From Panulirus ornatus (lineage: Eukaryota; Arthropoda; Malacostraca; Decapoda; Palinuridae): DNA of 64,000 nt. The position numbers and the translations under genes were made by a program. The notes beneath the pieces are model-generated. The model saw only the letters and a program-made list of their open reading frames with translations, was not told where the DNA came from and made no database searches. Every line of letters starts with the position of its first letter. The first letter of the stretch is position 1. Shown here piece after piece: positions 10,717 to 23,422 of the stretch. The DNA is taken from positions 19,575,469 through 19,639,468 of the forward strand of contig NC_092228.1 of assembly GCF_036320965.1 (NCBI RefSeq). Direction: 5' to 3'.

Positions 10717-12267
10717 TCAGTCTTTATCTTTTTCATCATCATCTGTGTCTGGTGGTGTCACTGGATCACCCCAGTAACCTAGCACTTTGAGCGAGGGTTT
10801 TCGAGCCACTATGCGTTGCAGGATTGTGTCATCCACACTATTACATTGTTCCAAGTCTAAAATACGTAGGTCAGGCAGAGCGGAGGGAAGGTCAACAAAG
10901 GCCGTTCCTGTGAGTTGCACAACGCCCACCAGGCCAAGGACACGAAGCCGAGGGCAGGCAGCTATGACAGCACTGATGCCTACATCTGTCACCTCCCAGC
11001 ACCAATGAAGCACCAGGTGGACCAACCTGGGGCAGGAACGTGAGAGAGCCTTCAGTACATTATCATCCATAAGGCAACATTCACCAAGGTTCACATATGC
11101 CAAGAGAGGTAATCTTCCATTAAAAAACAGAGATGTCAGTCCTTCTGGAGTTAATTGGCTACCTTTGCGAAGTTTTAGCCAAGTGAGATATTTCAGTCCT
11201 GAGACCCCAGAAAGACCGCTATCTGTCATTTGTTCACAGAATGAGACACCAAGCTTTTCCAGTTTTGTACAAGCTTGGAGTGATTGATAAGCAGCATCAG
11301 TTAGGTGCTCACCATCTAGGAACAAATTCTTGAGGCAGTGACTAAGTTCTTTTGTCATGCATACTACTGCATAATCATGTATATCCGTAATACCATCAAT
11401 GTCAAGATATTCAAGTGACTGACACTGTTTAGCAATGGTTATCAATCCTGAATTGTCCAATGCCTGACAATGAGATAAGTTTAGGTATTGCAACTGATGG
11501 AGCCCTGCCATCATATGGTAAGACTTACTGCCATATACATAAGAACCTTCAATATTCAAGTAAAGAATGTCAGGACAGTTTTCCATCAATAATTTAAAGG
11601 TGTCCTCTGTCAAGCCATCACAAAATTTCACAGTAAGTTCCCTGAGTTTAGTGCATGAAGCAGCTACTTGTTGTAGTAAGTCTCCGCTATCCTCACGATT
11701 TTGGAGTTCAAGTGAGACGAGCAAAGGTGACCCCTCCAGTAAACGCCGTACTCGCTCTCCTTCAACACAGTGCTGGAATGAAAATACCAGATGTGTCCAA
11801 AGAGAGGGATCCTTGGCTAAGTCTCTCCAGGCAGTGCACACAGGAGCAACACTGATGCACAACTCGCATACACTCAAGAATGAGAAGATATACAGCAGAA
11901 GTTCACATGGTAGGTTATTAATGTGACACTCACCCAAGGAGGATGTGGTTGTTACATGGCCACTGTCTCCAGGACTTTCACAACTTCCAGTCTCTCCACT
12001 TTGTGAAGCTAAGCTAATATCAACTAAGTGTGAGCATACCATATCATCATTATTACCCTCAAAGGCACTTAAGCAAACCTGCTGAGCTGTATCTGAGTGT
12101 TCTGATTTTCTCTCCACCTCACCTACTACTAAGTTGGACAGGCATGGATAATTTGCTTTTAGGGTTTGAATATGTGAAATTTGCTGAGGGTCTGATGCAT
12201 CCTCTACTGAATTAGAGGACTGTGAACAATCCTCATAGGCATCCTCACCACTGAATGCTTTGGCCAT
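10717..12267 (-). CDS. F-box/leucine-rich-repeat protein (FBXL type), single exon
   Basis: Probable substrate-recognition subunit of an SCF (Skp1-Cullin-F-box) ubiquitin ligase. The 516-residue frame is intact. Residues 1-112 are acidic, Ser-rich and probably disordered. An F-box follows at about 115-160 (INNLPCELLLYIFSFLSV ... VCTAWRDLAKDPSLW). Residues 165-495 form about 11 AMN1-type leucine-rich repeats with C-x-x-L-x-x-L spacing, for example LQYLNLSHCQALDNSGL and LVHLVLHWCWEVTDVGI. The end is a charged tail, DTDDDEKDKD. No intron is visible and the ATG at 12267 is the first in frame. The substrate cannot be read from sequence; it is not assigned to a numbered FBXL. Confidence 0.92.
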   Translation of the reverse strand: MAKAFSGEDAYEDCSQSSNSVEDASDPQQISHIQTLKANYPCLSNLVVGEVERKSEHSDTAQQVCLSAFEGNNDDMVCSHLVDISLASQSGETGSCESPGDSGHVTTTSSLGECHINNLPCELLLYIFSFLSVCELCISVAPVCTAWRDLAKDPSLWTHLVFSFQHCVEGERVRRLLEGSPLLVSLELQNREDSGDLLQQVAASCTKLRELTVKFCDGLTEDTFKLLMENCPDILYLNIEGSYVYGSKSYHMMAGLHQLQYLNLSHCQALDNSGLITIAKQCQSLEYLDIDGITDIHDYAVVCMTKELSHCLKNLFLDGEHLTDAAYQSLQACTKLEKLGVSFCEQMTDSGLSGVSGLKYLTWLKLRKGSQLTPEGLTSLFFNGRLPLLAYVNLGECCLMDDNVLKALSRSCPRLVHLVLHWCWEVTDVGISAVIAACPRLRVLGLVGVVQLTGTAFVDLPSALPDLRILDLEQCNSVDDTILQRIVARKPSLKVLGYWGDPVTPPDTDDDEKDKD

Positions 12268-12420
12268 GTCTGCCGTATTCTATCTTTTTATTTCTGTGAA
12301 CAACACCATAATTGGTAATTGCTCTTACAGCCAAAAACTTTACAAACATTTTAAGCCATATCTATGCTTGAAAAGCATTAAATTGATTATGTAGGAGTTG
12401 GCTGTGGTTGTGGTATTTCT
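12268..12420. other. Region upstream of the F-box gene
   Basis: This holds the 5' side of the F-box gene (minus strand). No TATA box or other promoter element can be assigned with confidence. A 5' UTR intron cannot be excluded. Confidence 0.3.
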
Positions 12421-12429
12421 TCGATGTCA

Positions 12430-12720
12430 ACATGAAATGTCTGAGGATGGAGTGGAGGTCACCAGACTGATGCAGCCATGACCTGCAGCAGCCTGAGTCA
12501 GAGGTTACCAGACCGGAATAACAGCACCAGCACAAGCCTAGTATAGCCAGCACTAGGAGCAGCAAGGGTCAGAGGTCTCCAAACTAGTTCAGCAAGCACC
12601 AGGAACAGCCAAATCAGAAGTTGCAGTGGAGGTCACCAGAGTGGTACAGCCAGCACCAGGAGCAGCCTGGGTCAGAAGTAGCACCACTACAGTTGCATCC
12701 AGAAGGCAGGAATTCCATCC
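12430..12720. repeat. Degenerate tandem repeat, period about 65 bp
   Basis: Four or five poorly conserved units with the pattern GAGGTCACCAGA, then CAGCCAGCACCAGGAGCAGC and GGGTCAGA. Copies start near 12463, 12500, 12570 and 12630. Located upstream of the F-box gene. Confidence 0.6.
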
Positions 12721-12867
12721 ATGTCTCACATGCCCTTGAAAGAAATAAACACAATGATAAAATTATTATAAGACTGAGTTCTTTCACTTATTGTATGGTA
12801 AATATTAGGGCAGTTCTTCTGATACTGTACTCCAAAGATGAGATCTTCTGGAGCTACTGTAATGTTA

Positions 12868-13475
12868 ATTTCTTTCTCATACTTGATTGCCATTTCCCAC
12901 GTCAGCAAGGTAACACCAGGAAAGACCACAAACACTTGCATGAATTCTCTAGCTAAAATGTGTACAATACTGAAACCACAGCTCCCTATCAACAACCAAG
13001 TGCTGCAGGCCTTTCCAAGGTTTACCCCAGGTGTTTCACTTGCCCTGATTCAGTCCATTGACAGCATGTCAACCCCAGCATACCATATCATTCCAGTTAA
13101 CCCTAACCCTTGCATGCTCAAAATCTTTTTCAATCCATCCATGCCAACCTTTCCTCTCATTCTCTTCCCATGTACAAACCCTTTCAGTACACCCTCTTCT
13201 GTTCTCTCAACCACACTCTTTTAAATTACCACATCTCTCTTACCCTTTCATTAATTACTTAATCACACCACCTCACTCCACATGTCCTCATACAATTAAT
13301 TTCCAACACATCCACCCTCCTCCACACACCCTCACATTCATAAAATATTGTTAGGAATGCTATACCTTTGAACATTACTATTTTTGCCCTCCCAGATAAT
13401 ATTTGTCTTTTTCCACAAATTCTTCAGCACTCCTAGAAACTTTTTTGTGCCCTCAACCACCTTATGACTCACTGT
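12868..13475 (-). mobile_element. Old RTE-like LINE 3' fragment
   Basis: A decayed minus-strand copy. The terminal motif (TTGATTGCCATTTCCCACG followed by CAGCAAGGTAACACCAGG) is at 12880-12930. The rest of the 3' UTR and the RT C-terminal region follow to about 13475. Many indels; no open frame. Confidence 0.75.
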
Positions 13476-13492
13476 TAATCATATATATATAG

Positions 13493-13543
13493 TTCTTAAC
13501 GCTACCTCGCTAATGCGGGAAATGGCGAACAGTTTGAAAGAAA

Positions 13544-13548
<5 letters not shown>
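13493..13548 (+). mobile_element. SINE-like element, 3' tail only
   Basis: The 3' terminal motif GTTCTTAACGCTACCTCGC, then TAATGCGGGAAATGGCG and an A-rich end, running into (TA)n at 13549. It matches the end of the fuller copy at 13606-13860. Confidence 0.7.

Positions 13549-13605
<57 letters not shown>
13549..13605. repeat. (TA)n microsatellite
   Basis: About 57 bp of TA repeats forming the tail of the preceding SINE-like piece. Confidence 0.95.
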
Positions 13606-14330
<725 letters not shown>

Positions 14331-14635
14331 GCTTTGCTTTGTCGCTGTCTCCCGCTGTCTCCTCAAACATCTCATTTCCAGCACATCCACCCTCCTCCGC
14401 ACAATTCTATCCATAGCCCACGCCTCGCAACCATACAACATTGTTGGAACCACTATTCCCTCAAACATACCCATTTTTGCTTTCCGAGATAATGTTCTCG
14501 ACTTCCAAACATTCTTCAAGGCTCCCAGGTTTTTCGCCCCCTCCCCCACCCTATGATTCACTTCCGCTTCCATGGTTCCATCCGCTGCCAGATCCACTCC
14601 CAGATATCTTAAACACTTTACTTCCTTCAGGGGGC
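14331..14635 (-). mobile_element. RTE-like LINE, 3' part of a twin-primed copy
   Basis: From the left: the LINE 3' terminal motif (CTTTGTCGCTGTCTCCCGC, 14336-14354) is joined directly to the RT C-terminal part by an internal deletion. It then reads, on the minus strand, EVKCLRYLGVDLAADG to VDVLEMRCLR. It ends at 14635, where the next segment is inverted. Confidence 0.75.
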
Positions 14636-15175
14636 TAATGGGGAGGTGATAACAAGTAGTGGTGATGTGAGAAGGAGATGGAGTGAGTATTTTGAAGGTT
14701 TGTTGAATGTGTTTGATGATAGAGTGGCAGATATAGGGTGTTTTGGTTGAGGTGGTGTGCAAAGTGAGAGGGTTAGGGAAAATGATTTGGTAAACAGAGA
14801 AGAGGTAGTAAAAGCTTTGCGGAAGATGAAAGCCGGCAAGGTAGCAGGGTTGGATGGTATTGCAGTGGAATTTATGAAAAAAGGGGGTGACTGTATTGTT
14901 GACTGGTTGGTAAGTTTATTTAATGTATGTATGATTCATGGTGAGGTGCCTGAGGATTGGCAGAATGCTTGCATGGTGCCATTGTACAAGGGCAAAGGGG
15001 ATAAGAGTGAGTGCTCAAATTACAGAGGTATAAGTTTGTTGAGTATTCCTGGTAAATTATATGGGAGGGTATTGATTGAGAAGGTGAAGGCATGTACAGA
15101 GCATCAGATGGGGGAAAAGCAGTGTGGTTTCAGAAGTGGTAGAGGATGTGTGGATCAGGTGTTTGCCTTGAATTT
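14636..15175 (+). mobile_element. RTE-like LINE, inverted 5' part of the same copy
   Basis: Plus-strand RT segment from ANGEVITSSGDVRRRWSEYF to GRGCVDQVFALN. One stop interrupts it near 14750 (CFG then stop, in place of CFGRGG), then the frame is open from 14757. It lies upstream of the inverted 3' segment in element coordinates, and the two meet at their 5' ends, as expected from twin priming. Ends at a T run starting at 15173. Confidence 0.75.
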
Positions 15176-17533
15176 TTTTTTTTTTTTTTTTTTGCTTTGT
15201 CGCTGTCTCCCGCGTTTGCGAGGTAGCGCAAGGAAACAGATGAAAGAAATGGCCCAACCAACCCCCATACACATGTATATACATACGTCCACACACGCAA
15301 ATATACATACCTACACAGCTTTCCATGGTTTACCCCAGACGCTTCACATGCCTTGATTCAATCCACTGACAGCACGTCAACCCCGGTATACCACATCGCT
15401 CCAATTCACTCTATTCCTTGCCCTCCTTTCACCCTCCTGCATGTTCAGGCCCCGATCACACAAAATCTTTTTCACTCCATCTTTCCACCTCCAATTTGGT
15501 CTCCCTCTTCTCCTCGTTCCTCCACTTCCGACACATATATTCTCTTGGTCAATCTTTCCTCACTCATTCTCTCCATGTGCCCGAACCATTTCAAAACACC
15601 CTCTTCTGCTCTCTCAACCACGCTCTTTTTATTTCCACACATCTCTCTTACCCTTACGTTACTTACTCGATCAAACCACCTCACACCACACATTGTCCTC
15701 AAACATCTCATTTCCAGCACATCCATCCTCCTGCGCACAACTCTATCCATAGCCTACGTCTCGCAACCATACAACATCGTTGGAACCACTATTCCTTCAA
15801 ACATACCCATTTTTGCTTTCCGAGATAATGTTCTTGACTTCCACACATTCTTCAAGGCTCCCAGAATTTTCGCCCCCTCCCCCACCCTATGATCCACTTC
15901 CGCTTCCATGGTTCCATCCGCTGCCAGATCCACTCCCAGATATCTAAAACACTTCACTTCCTCCAGTTTTTCTCCATTCAAACTCACCTCCCAATTGACT
16001 TGACCCTCAACCCTACTGTACCTAATAACCTTGCTCTTATTCACTTTTACTCTTAACTTTCTTCTTTCACACACTTTACCAAACTCAGTCACCAGCTTCT
16101 GCAGTTTCTCACATGAATCAGCCACCAGCGCTGTATCATCAGCGAACAACAACTGACTCACTTCCCAAGCTCTCTCATCCCCAACAGACTTCATACTTGC
16201 CCCTCTTTCCAAAACTCTTGCATTCACCTCCCTAACAACCCCATCCATAAACAAATTAAACAACCATGGAGACATCACACACCCCTGCCGCAAACCTACA
16301 TTCACTGAGAACCAATCACTTTCCTCTCTTCCTACACGTACACATGCCTTACATCCTCGATAAAAACTTTTCACTGCTTCTAACAACTTGCTTCCCACAC
16401 CATATATACTTAATACCTTCCACAGAGCATCTCTATCAACTCTATCATATGCCTTCTCCAGATCCATAAATGCTACATACAAATCCATTTGCTTTTCTAA
16501 GTATTTCTCACATACATTCTTCAAAGCAAACACCTGATCCACACATCCTCTACCACTTCTGAAACCACACTGCTCTTCCCCAATCTGATGCTCTGTACAT
16601 GCCTTCACCCTCTCAATCAATATCCTCCCATATAATTTACCAGGAATACTCAACAAACTTATACCTCTGTAATTTGAGCACTCACTCTTATCCCCTTTGC
16701 CTTTGTACGATGGCACTATGCACGCATTCCGCCAATCCTCAGGCACCTCACCATGAGTCATACATACATTAAATAACCTTACCAACCAGTCAACAATACA
16801 GTCACCCCCTTTTTTCATAAATTCCACTGCAATACCATCCAAACCTGCTGCCTTGCCGGCTTTCATCTTCTGCAAAGCTTTTACTACCTCTTCTCTGTTT
16901 ACCAAATCATTTTCCCTAACCCTCTCACTTTGCACACCACCTCGACCAAAACACCCTATATCTGCCACTCTATCATCAAACACATTCAACAAACCTTCAA
17001 AATACTCACTCCATCTCCTTCTCACATCACCACTACTTGTTATCACCTCCCCATTTGCGCCCTTCACTGAAGTTCCCATTTGCTCCCTTGTCTTACACAC
17101 TTTATTTACCTCCTTCCAGAACATCTTTTTATTCTCCCTAAAATTTAATGATACTCTCTCACCCCAACTCTCATTTGCCCTTTTTTTCACCTCTTGCACC
17201 TTTCTCTTGACCTCCTGTCTCTTTCTTTTATACATCTCTCACTCAATTTCATTTTTTCCCTGCAAAAATCATCCAAATGCCTCTCTCTTCTCTTTCACTA
17301 ATACTCTTACTTCTTCATCCCACCACTCACTACCCTTTCTAATCAACCCACCTCCCACTCTTCTCATGCCACAAGCATCTTTTGCGCAATCCATCACTGA
17401 TTCCCTAAATACATCCCATTCCTCCCCCACTCCCCTTACTTCCATTGTTCTCACCTTTTTCCATTCTGTACTTAGTCTCTCCTGGTACTTCCTCACACAA
17501 GTCTCCTTCCCAAGCTCACTTACTCTCACCATC
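15176..17533 (-). mobile_element. Young RTE-like LINE, 5' truncated
   Basis: From a T18 run (the poly(A) tail, 15176-15193) and the short-type 3' UTR to the RT and the C-terminal end of the endonuclease (VRVSELGKETC) at 17533. The long frame 15754-17235 has the complete RT core. Premature stops are a TAG replacing the Trp of EAWAMD (15752) and a TGA replacing the Trp of IEWEMYK (17240). The join between endonuclease linker and RT is in frame here (7 T at 17171). Confidence 0.88.
15754..17235 (-). pseudogene. RT of young RTE-like LINE
   Basis: A 493-codon open frame from MYKRKRQEVKRKVQEVKKRAN through all RT motifs (AFMDLEKAYDRV, GLRQGCVMSPWLF, LLFADDTALVAD) to MLYGCET, ended by a premature TAG. 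The C-terminal remainder continues in the same frame at 15472-15750. This frame shows directly that endonuclease linker and RT form one polypeptide in the family. Confidence 0.9.
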
Positions 17534-17534
17534 C

Positions 17535-18282
<748 letters not shown>

Positions 18283-19968
18283 ATACTTTGTCGCTGTCTC
18301 CCGCGTTTGCGAGGTAGCGCAAGGAAACAGACGAAAGAAATGGCCCAACCCCCCCCCATACACATGTATATACACACGTCCACACACGCAAATATACATA
18401 CCTACACAGCTTTCCATGGTTTACCCCAGACGCTTCACATGCCTTGCTTCAATCCACTGACAGCACGTCAACCCCTGTATACCACATGACTCCAATTCAC
18501 TCTATTTCTTGCCCTCCTTTCACCCTCCTGCATGTTCAGGCCCCGATCACACAAAATCTTTTTCACTCCATCTTTCCACCTCCAATTTGGTCTCCCTCTT
18601 CTCCTCGTTCCCTCCACCTCCGACACATATATCCTCTTGGTCAATCTCTCCTCACTCATTCTCTCCATGTGCCCAAACCATTTCAAAACACCCTCTTCTG
18701 CTCTCTCAACCACGCTCTTTTTATTTCCACACATCTCTCTCACCCTTACGTTACTTACTCGATCAAACCACCTCACACCACACATTGTCCTCAAACATCT
18801 CATTTCCAGCACATCCATCCTCCTGCGCACATCTCTATCCATAGCCCACGCCTCGCAGCCATACAACATTGTTGGAACCACTATTCCCTCAAACATACCC
18901 ATTTTTGCTTTCCGAGATAATGTTCTCGACTTCCACACATTTTTCAAGGCTCCCAAAATTTTCGCCCCCTCCCCCACCCTATGATCCACTTCCGCTTCCA
19001 TGGTTCCATCCGCTGACAGATCCACTCCCAGATATCTAAAACACTTCACTTCCTCCAGTTTTTCTCCATTCAAACTCACCTCCCAATTGACTTGACCCTC
19101 ACCCCTACTGTACCTAATAACCTTGCTCTTATTCACATTTACTCTCAACTTTCTTCTTCCACACACTTTACCAAACTCAGTCACCAGCTTCTGCAGTTTC
19201 TCACATGAATCAGCCACCAGCGCTGTATCATCAGCGAACAACAACTGACTCACTTCCCAAGCTCTCTCATCCCCAACAGACTTCATACTTGCCCCTCTTT
19301 CCAGGACTCTTGCATTTACCTCCCTTACAACCCCATCCATAAACAAATTAAACAACCATGGAGACATCACACACCCCTGCCGCAAACCTACATTCACTGA
19401 GAACCAATCACTTTCCTCTCTTCCTACACGTACACATGCCTTACATCCTCGATAAAAACTTTTCACTGCTTCTAACAACTTGCCTCCCACACCATATATT
19501 CTTAATACCTTCCACAGAGCATCTCTATCAACTCTATCATATGCCTTCTCCAGATCCATAAATGCTACATACAAATCCATTTGCTTTTCTAAGTATTTCT
19601 CACATACATTCTTCAAAGCAAACACCTGATCCACACATCCTCTACCACTTCTGAAACCGCACTGCTCTTCCCCAATCTGATGCTCTGTACATGCCTTCAC
19701 CCTCTCAATCAATACCCTCCCATATAATTTACCAGGAATACTCAACAAACTTATACCTCTGTAATTTGAGCACTCACTCTTATCCCCTTTGCCTTTGTAC
19801 AATGGCACTATGCACGCATTCCGCCAATCCTCAGGCACCTCACCATGAGTCATACATACATTAAATAACCTTACCAACCAGTCAACAATACAGTCACCCC
19901 CTTTCTTAATAAATTCCACTGCAATACCATCCAAACCTGCTGCCTTGCCGGCTTTCATCTTCCGCAAA
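18283..19968 (-). mobile_element. Young RTE-like LINE, 5' truncated
   Basis: Short-type 3' UTR (terminal motif at 18288-18325) followed by an unbroken RT frame. Truncated within the RT N-terminal linker at LRKMKAGKAAGLDG, where it joins (TA)n at 19968. No target-site duplication can be recognised because both flanks are TA repeats. Confidence 0.88.
18468..19967 (-). CDS. Uninterrupted 5'-truncated RT ORF of RTE-like LINE
   Basis: About 500 codons without a stop or frameshift from LRKMKAGKAAGLDGIAVEF to the natural end DVVYRG. All RT motifs are intact (AFMDLEKAYDRV, GLRQGCVMSPW, LLFADDTALVAD), as is the C-terminal WFGHMERMSEERLTKRI and GRPNWRWKDGVKKIL region. The frame runs on upstream into a SINE-like tail as far as 20015, but that part is not element sequence. 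It lacks the endonuclease, so it is probably not autonomous. Confidence 0.85.
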   Translation of the reverse strand: MRKMKAGKAAGLDGIAVEFIKKGGDCIVDWLVRLFNVCMTHGEVPEDWRNACIVPLYKGKGDKSECSNYRGISLLSIPGKLYGRVLIERVKACTEHQIGEEQCGFRSGRGCVDQVFALKNVCEKYLEKQMDLYVAFMDLEKAYDRVDRDALWKVLRIYGVGGKLLEAVKSFYRGCKACVRVGREESDWFSVNVGLRQGCVMSPWLFNLFMDGVVREVNARVLERGASMKSVGDERAWEVSQLLFADDTALVADSCEKLQKLVTEFGKVCGRRKLRVNVNKSKVIRYSRGEGQVNWEVSLNGEKLEEVKCFRYLGVDLSADGTMEAEVDHRVGEGAKILGALKNVWKSRTLSRKAKMGMFEGIVVPTMLYGCEAWAMDRDVRRRMDVLEMRCLRTMCGVRWFDRVSNVRVREMCGNKKSVVERAEEGVLKWFGHMERMSEERLTKRIYVSEVEGTRRRGRPNWRWKDGVKKILCDRGLNMQEGERRARNRVNWSHVVYRG

Positions 19969-20060
19969 TATATATATATATATATTCTTTCTTTTTCTTT
20001 CATACTATTCGCCATTTCCCGCCTCAGCGAAATAGCGATATATATATATATATATTTATT
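19969..20060 (-). mobile_element. SINE-like 3' tail flanked by (TA)n
   Basis: On the minus strand: GCTATTTCGCTGAGGCGGG, then AAATGGCGAATAGTATGAAAG and an A-rich end, between two TA runs (19969-19984 and 20039-20055). Same family as 13493-13548. Confidence 0.65.
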
Positions 20061-20797
20061 TATTTATTATATTAATTTATTATACTTTGTCGCTGTCTCC
20101 CGCGTTTGCGAGGTAGCGCAAGGAAACAGACGAAAGAAATGGCCCAACCCCCCCATACACATGTATATACATACGTCCACACACGCAAATATACATACCT
20201 ACACAGCTTTCCATGGTTTACCCCAGACGCTTCACATGCCTTGATTCAATCCACTGACATCACGTCAACCCCGGTATACCACATCGCTCCAATTCACTCT
20301 ATTCCTTGCCCTCCTTTCACCCTCCTGCATGTTCAGGCCCCGATCACACAAAATCTTTTTCACTCCATCTTTCCACCTCCAATTTGGTCTCCCTCTTCTC
20401 CTCGTTCCCTCCACCTCCGACACATATATCCTCTTGGTCAATCTTTCCTCACTCATTCTCTCCATGTGCCCAAACCACTTCAAAACACCCTCTTCTGCTC
20501 TCTCAACCACGCTCTTTTTATTTCCACACATCTCTCTTACCCTTACGTTACTCACTCGATCAAACCACCTCACACCACACATTGTCCTCAAACATCTCAT
20601 TTCCAGCACATCCATCCTCCTGCGCACAACTCTATCCATAGCCCACGCCTCGCAACCATACAACACTGTTGGAACCACTATTCCTTCAAACATACCCATT
20701 TTTGCTTTCCGAGATAATGTTCTCGACTTCCACACATTCTTCAAGGCCCCCAGAATTTTCGCCCCCTCCCCCACCCTATGATCCACTTCTGCTTCCA
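20061..20797 (-). mobile_element. Short RTE-like LINE, 5' truncated
   Basis: AT-rich tail, short-type 3' UTR (from about 20083) and the RT C-terminal end from MEAEVDHRVGEGAKILG to DVVYRG, open throughout. The 5' end falls at ATGGAAGC, joined to (TA)n at 20797. A second copy at 26610 is truncated at the same point. Confidence 0.85.
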
Positions 20798-20807
20798 TAT
20801 ATATATA

Positions 20808-22590
20808 TTTTTTTTTCTTTTTTTTTATACTTTGTCGCTGTCTCCCGCGTTTGCGAGGTAGCGCAAGGAAACAGACGAAAGAAATGGCCCAACCCCCCCC
20901 ATACACATGTATATACATACGTCCACACACGCAAATATACATACCTACACAGCTTTCCATGGTTTACCCCAGACGCTTCACATGCCTTGATTCAATCCAC
21001 TGACAGCACGTCAACCCCGGTATACCACATCGCTCCAATTCACTCTATTCCTTGCCCTCCTTTCACCCTCCTGCATGTTCAGGCCCCGATCACACAAAAT
21101 CTTTTTCACTCCATCTTTCCACCTCCAATTTGGTCTCCCTCTTCTCCTTGCTCCCTCCACCTCCGACACATATATCCTCTTGGTCAATCTTTCCTCACTC
21201 AACCTCTCCATGTGCCCAAACCACTTCAAAACAACCTCTTCTGCTCTCTCAACCACGCTCTTTTTATTTCCACACATCTCTCTTACCCTTACGTTACTCA
21301 CTCGATCAAACCACCTCACACCACCCATTGTCCTGAAACATCTCATTTCCAGCACATCCATCCTCCTGCACACAACTCTATCCATAGCCCACGCCCCGCA
21401 ACCATACAGCATTGTTGGAACCACTATTCCTTCAAACATACCCATTTTTGCTTTCCGAGATAATGTTCTCGACTTCCACACATTCTTCAAGGCCCCCAGA
21501 ATTTTCGCCCCCTCCCCCACCCTATGATCCACTTCCGCTTCCATGGTTCCATCCGCTGCCAGATCCACTCCCAGATATCTAAAACACTTCACTTCCTCCA
21601 GTTTTTCTCCATTCAAACTCACCTCCCAATTGACTTGACCCTCAACCCTACTGTACCTAATAACCTTGCTCTTATTCACATTTACTCTTAACTTTCTTCT
21701 TCCACACACTTTACCAAACTCAGTCACCAGCTTCTGCAGTTTCTCACATGAATCAGCCACCAGCGCTGTATCATCAGCGAACAACAACTGACTCACTTCC
21801 CAAGCTCTCTCATCCCCAACAGACTTCATACTTGCCCCTCTTTCCAAAACTCTTGCATTTACCTCCCTAACAACCCCATCCATAAACAAATTAAACAACC
21901 ATGGAGACATCACACACCCCTGCCGCAAACCTACATTCACTGAGAACCAATCACTTTCCTCTCTTCCTACACGTACACATGCCTTACATCCTCGATAAAA
22001 ACTTTTCACTGCTTCTAAGAACTTTCCTCCCACACCATATATTCTTAATACCTTCTACAGAGCATCTCTATCAACTCTATCATATGCCTTCTCCAGATCC
22101 ATAAATGCTACATACAAATCCATTTGCTTTTCTAAGTATTTCTCACATACATTCTTCAAAGCAAACACCTGATCCACACATCCTCTACCACTTCTGAAAC
22201 CACACTGCTCTTCCCCAATCTGATGCTCTGTACATGCCTTCACCCTCTCAATCAATACCCTCCCATATAATTTACCAGGAATACTCAACAAACTTATACC
22301 TCTGTAATTTGAGCACTCACTCTTATCCCCTTTGCCTTTGTACAATGGCACTATGCACGCATTCCGACAATCCTCAGGCACCTCACCATGAGTCATACAT
22401 ACATTAAATAACCTTACCAACCAGTCAACAATACAGTCACCCCCTTTTTTCATAAATTCCACTGCAATACCATCCAAACCTGCTGCCTTGCCGGCTTTCA
22501 TCTTCCGCAAAGCTTTCACTACCTCTTCTCTGTTTACCAAATCATTTTCCCTAACCCTCTCACTTTGCACACCACCTCGACCAAAACACC
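20808..22590 (-). mobile_element. Young RTE-like LINE, 5' truncated
   Basis: T-rich tail (20808-20826), short-type 3' UTR and RT back to MQSERVRENDLVNREE (22570). One premature TAG at about 22053 replaces the Trp of DALWKVLRIYG and splits the frame into 21011-22033 and 22055-22570. The 5' end at 22590 joins directly to another copy. Confidence 0.85.
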
Positions 22591-23351
22591 CATCCTCCTG
22601 CGCACAACTCTATCCATAGCCCACGTCTCGCAACCATACAACATTGTTGGAACCACTATTCCTTCAAACATACCCATTTTTGCTTTCCGAGATAATGTTC
22701 TCGACTTCCACACATTCTTCAAGGCTCCCAGAATTTTCGCCCCCTCCCCCACCCTATGATCCACTTCCGCTTCCATGGTTCCATCCGCTGCCAGATCCAC
22801 TCCCAGATATCTAAAACACTTAACTTCCTCCAGTTTTTCTCCATTCAAACTCACCTCCCAATTGACTTGACCCTCAACCCTACTGTACCTAATAACCTTG
22901 CTCTTATTCACATTTACTATTAACTTTCTTCTTCCACACACTTTACCAAACTCAGTCACCAGCTTCTGCAGTTTCTCACATGAATCAGCCACCAGTGCTG
23001 TATCATCAGCGAACAACAACTGACTCACTTCCCAAGCTCTCTCATCCCCAACAGACTTCATACTTGCCCCTCTTTCCAAAACTCTTGCATTCACCTCCCT
23101 AACAACCCCATCCATAAACAAATTAAACAACCATGGAGACATCACACACCCCTGCCGCAAACCTACATTCACTGAGAACCAATCACTTTCTTCTCTTCCT
23201 ACACGTACACATGCCTTACATCCTCGATAAAAACTTTTCACTGCTTCTAACAACTTTCCTCCCACACCATATATTCTTAATACCTTCCACAGAGCATCTC
23301 TATCAACTCTATCATATGCCTTCGCCAGATCCATAAATGCTACATACAAAT

Positions 23352-23354
<3 letters not shown>
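22591..23354 (-). mobile_element. RTE-like LINE fragment lacking its 3' end
   Basis: RT from VRRRM back to MDLYVAFMDLAKAYDRV on the minus strand, open throughout. It has no 3' UTR, because its left end is fused to the 5' end of the preceding copy at a short shared ACCC/ATCC stretch. Its right end joins (TA)n at an ATG, again sharing AT with the repeat. Confidence 0.82.

Positions 23355-23418
<64 letters not shown>
23355..23418. repeat. (TA)n at the centre of opposed LINE arrays
   Basis: About 64 bp of TA. Copies to the left read minus (except 17535-18163) and copies to the right read plus as far as 29055. Confidence 0.95.

Positions 23419-23422
<4 letters not shown>

Noticed and set aside
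15441..15752. Recurring 100-150-aa ORFs (MFRPRSHKIFF..., MPSFHPPACSG...) antisense to the RT end
   Set aside because: Shadows of the RT C-terminal frame. The purine-rich coding strand leaves the opposite strand poor in stops.
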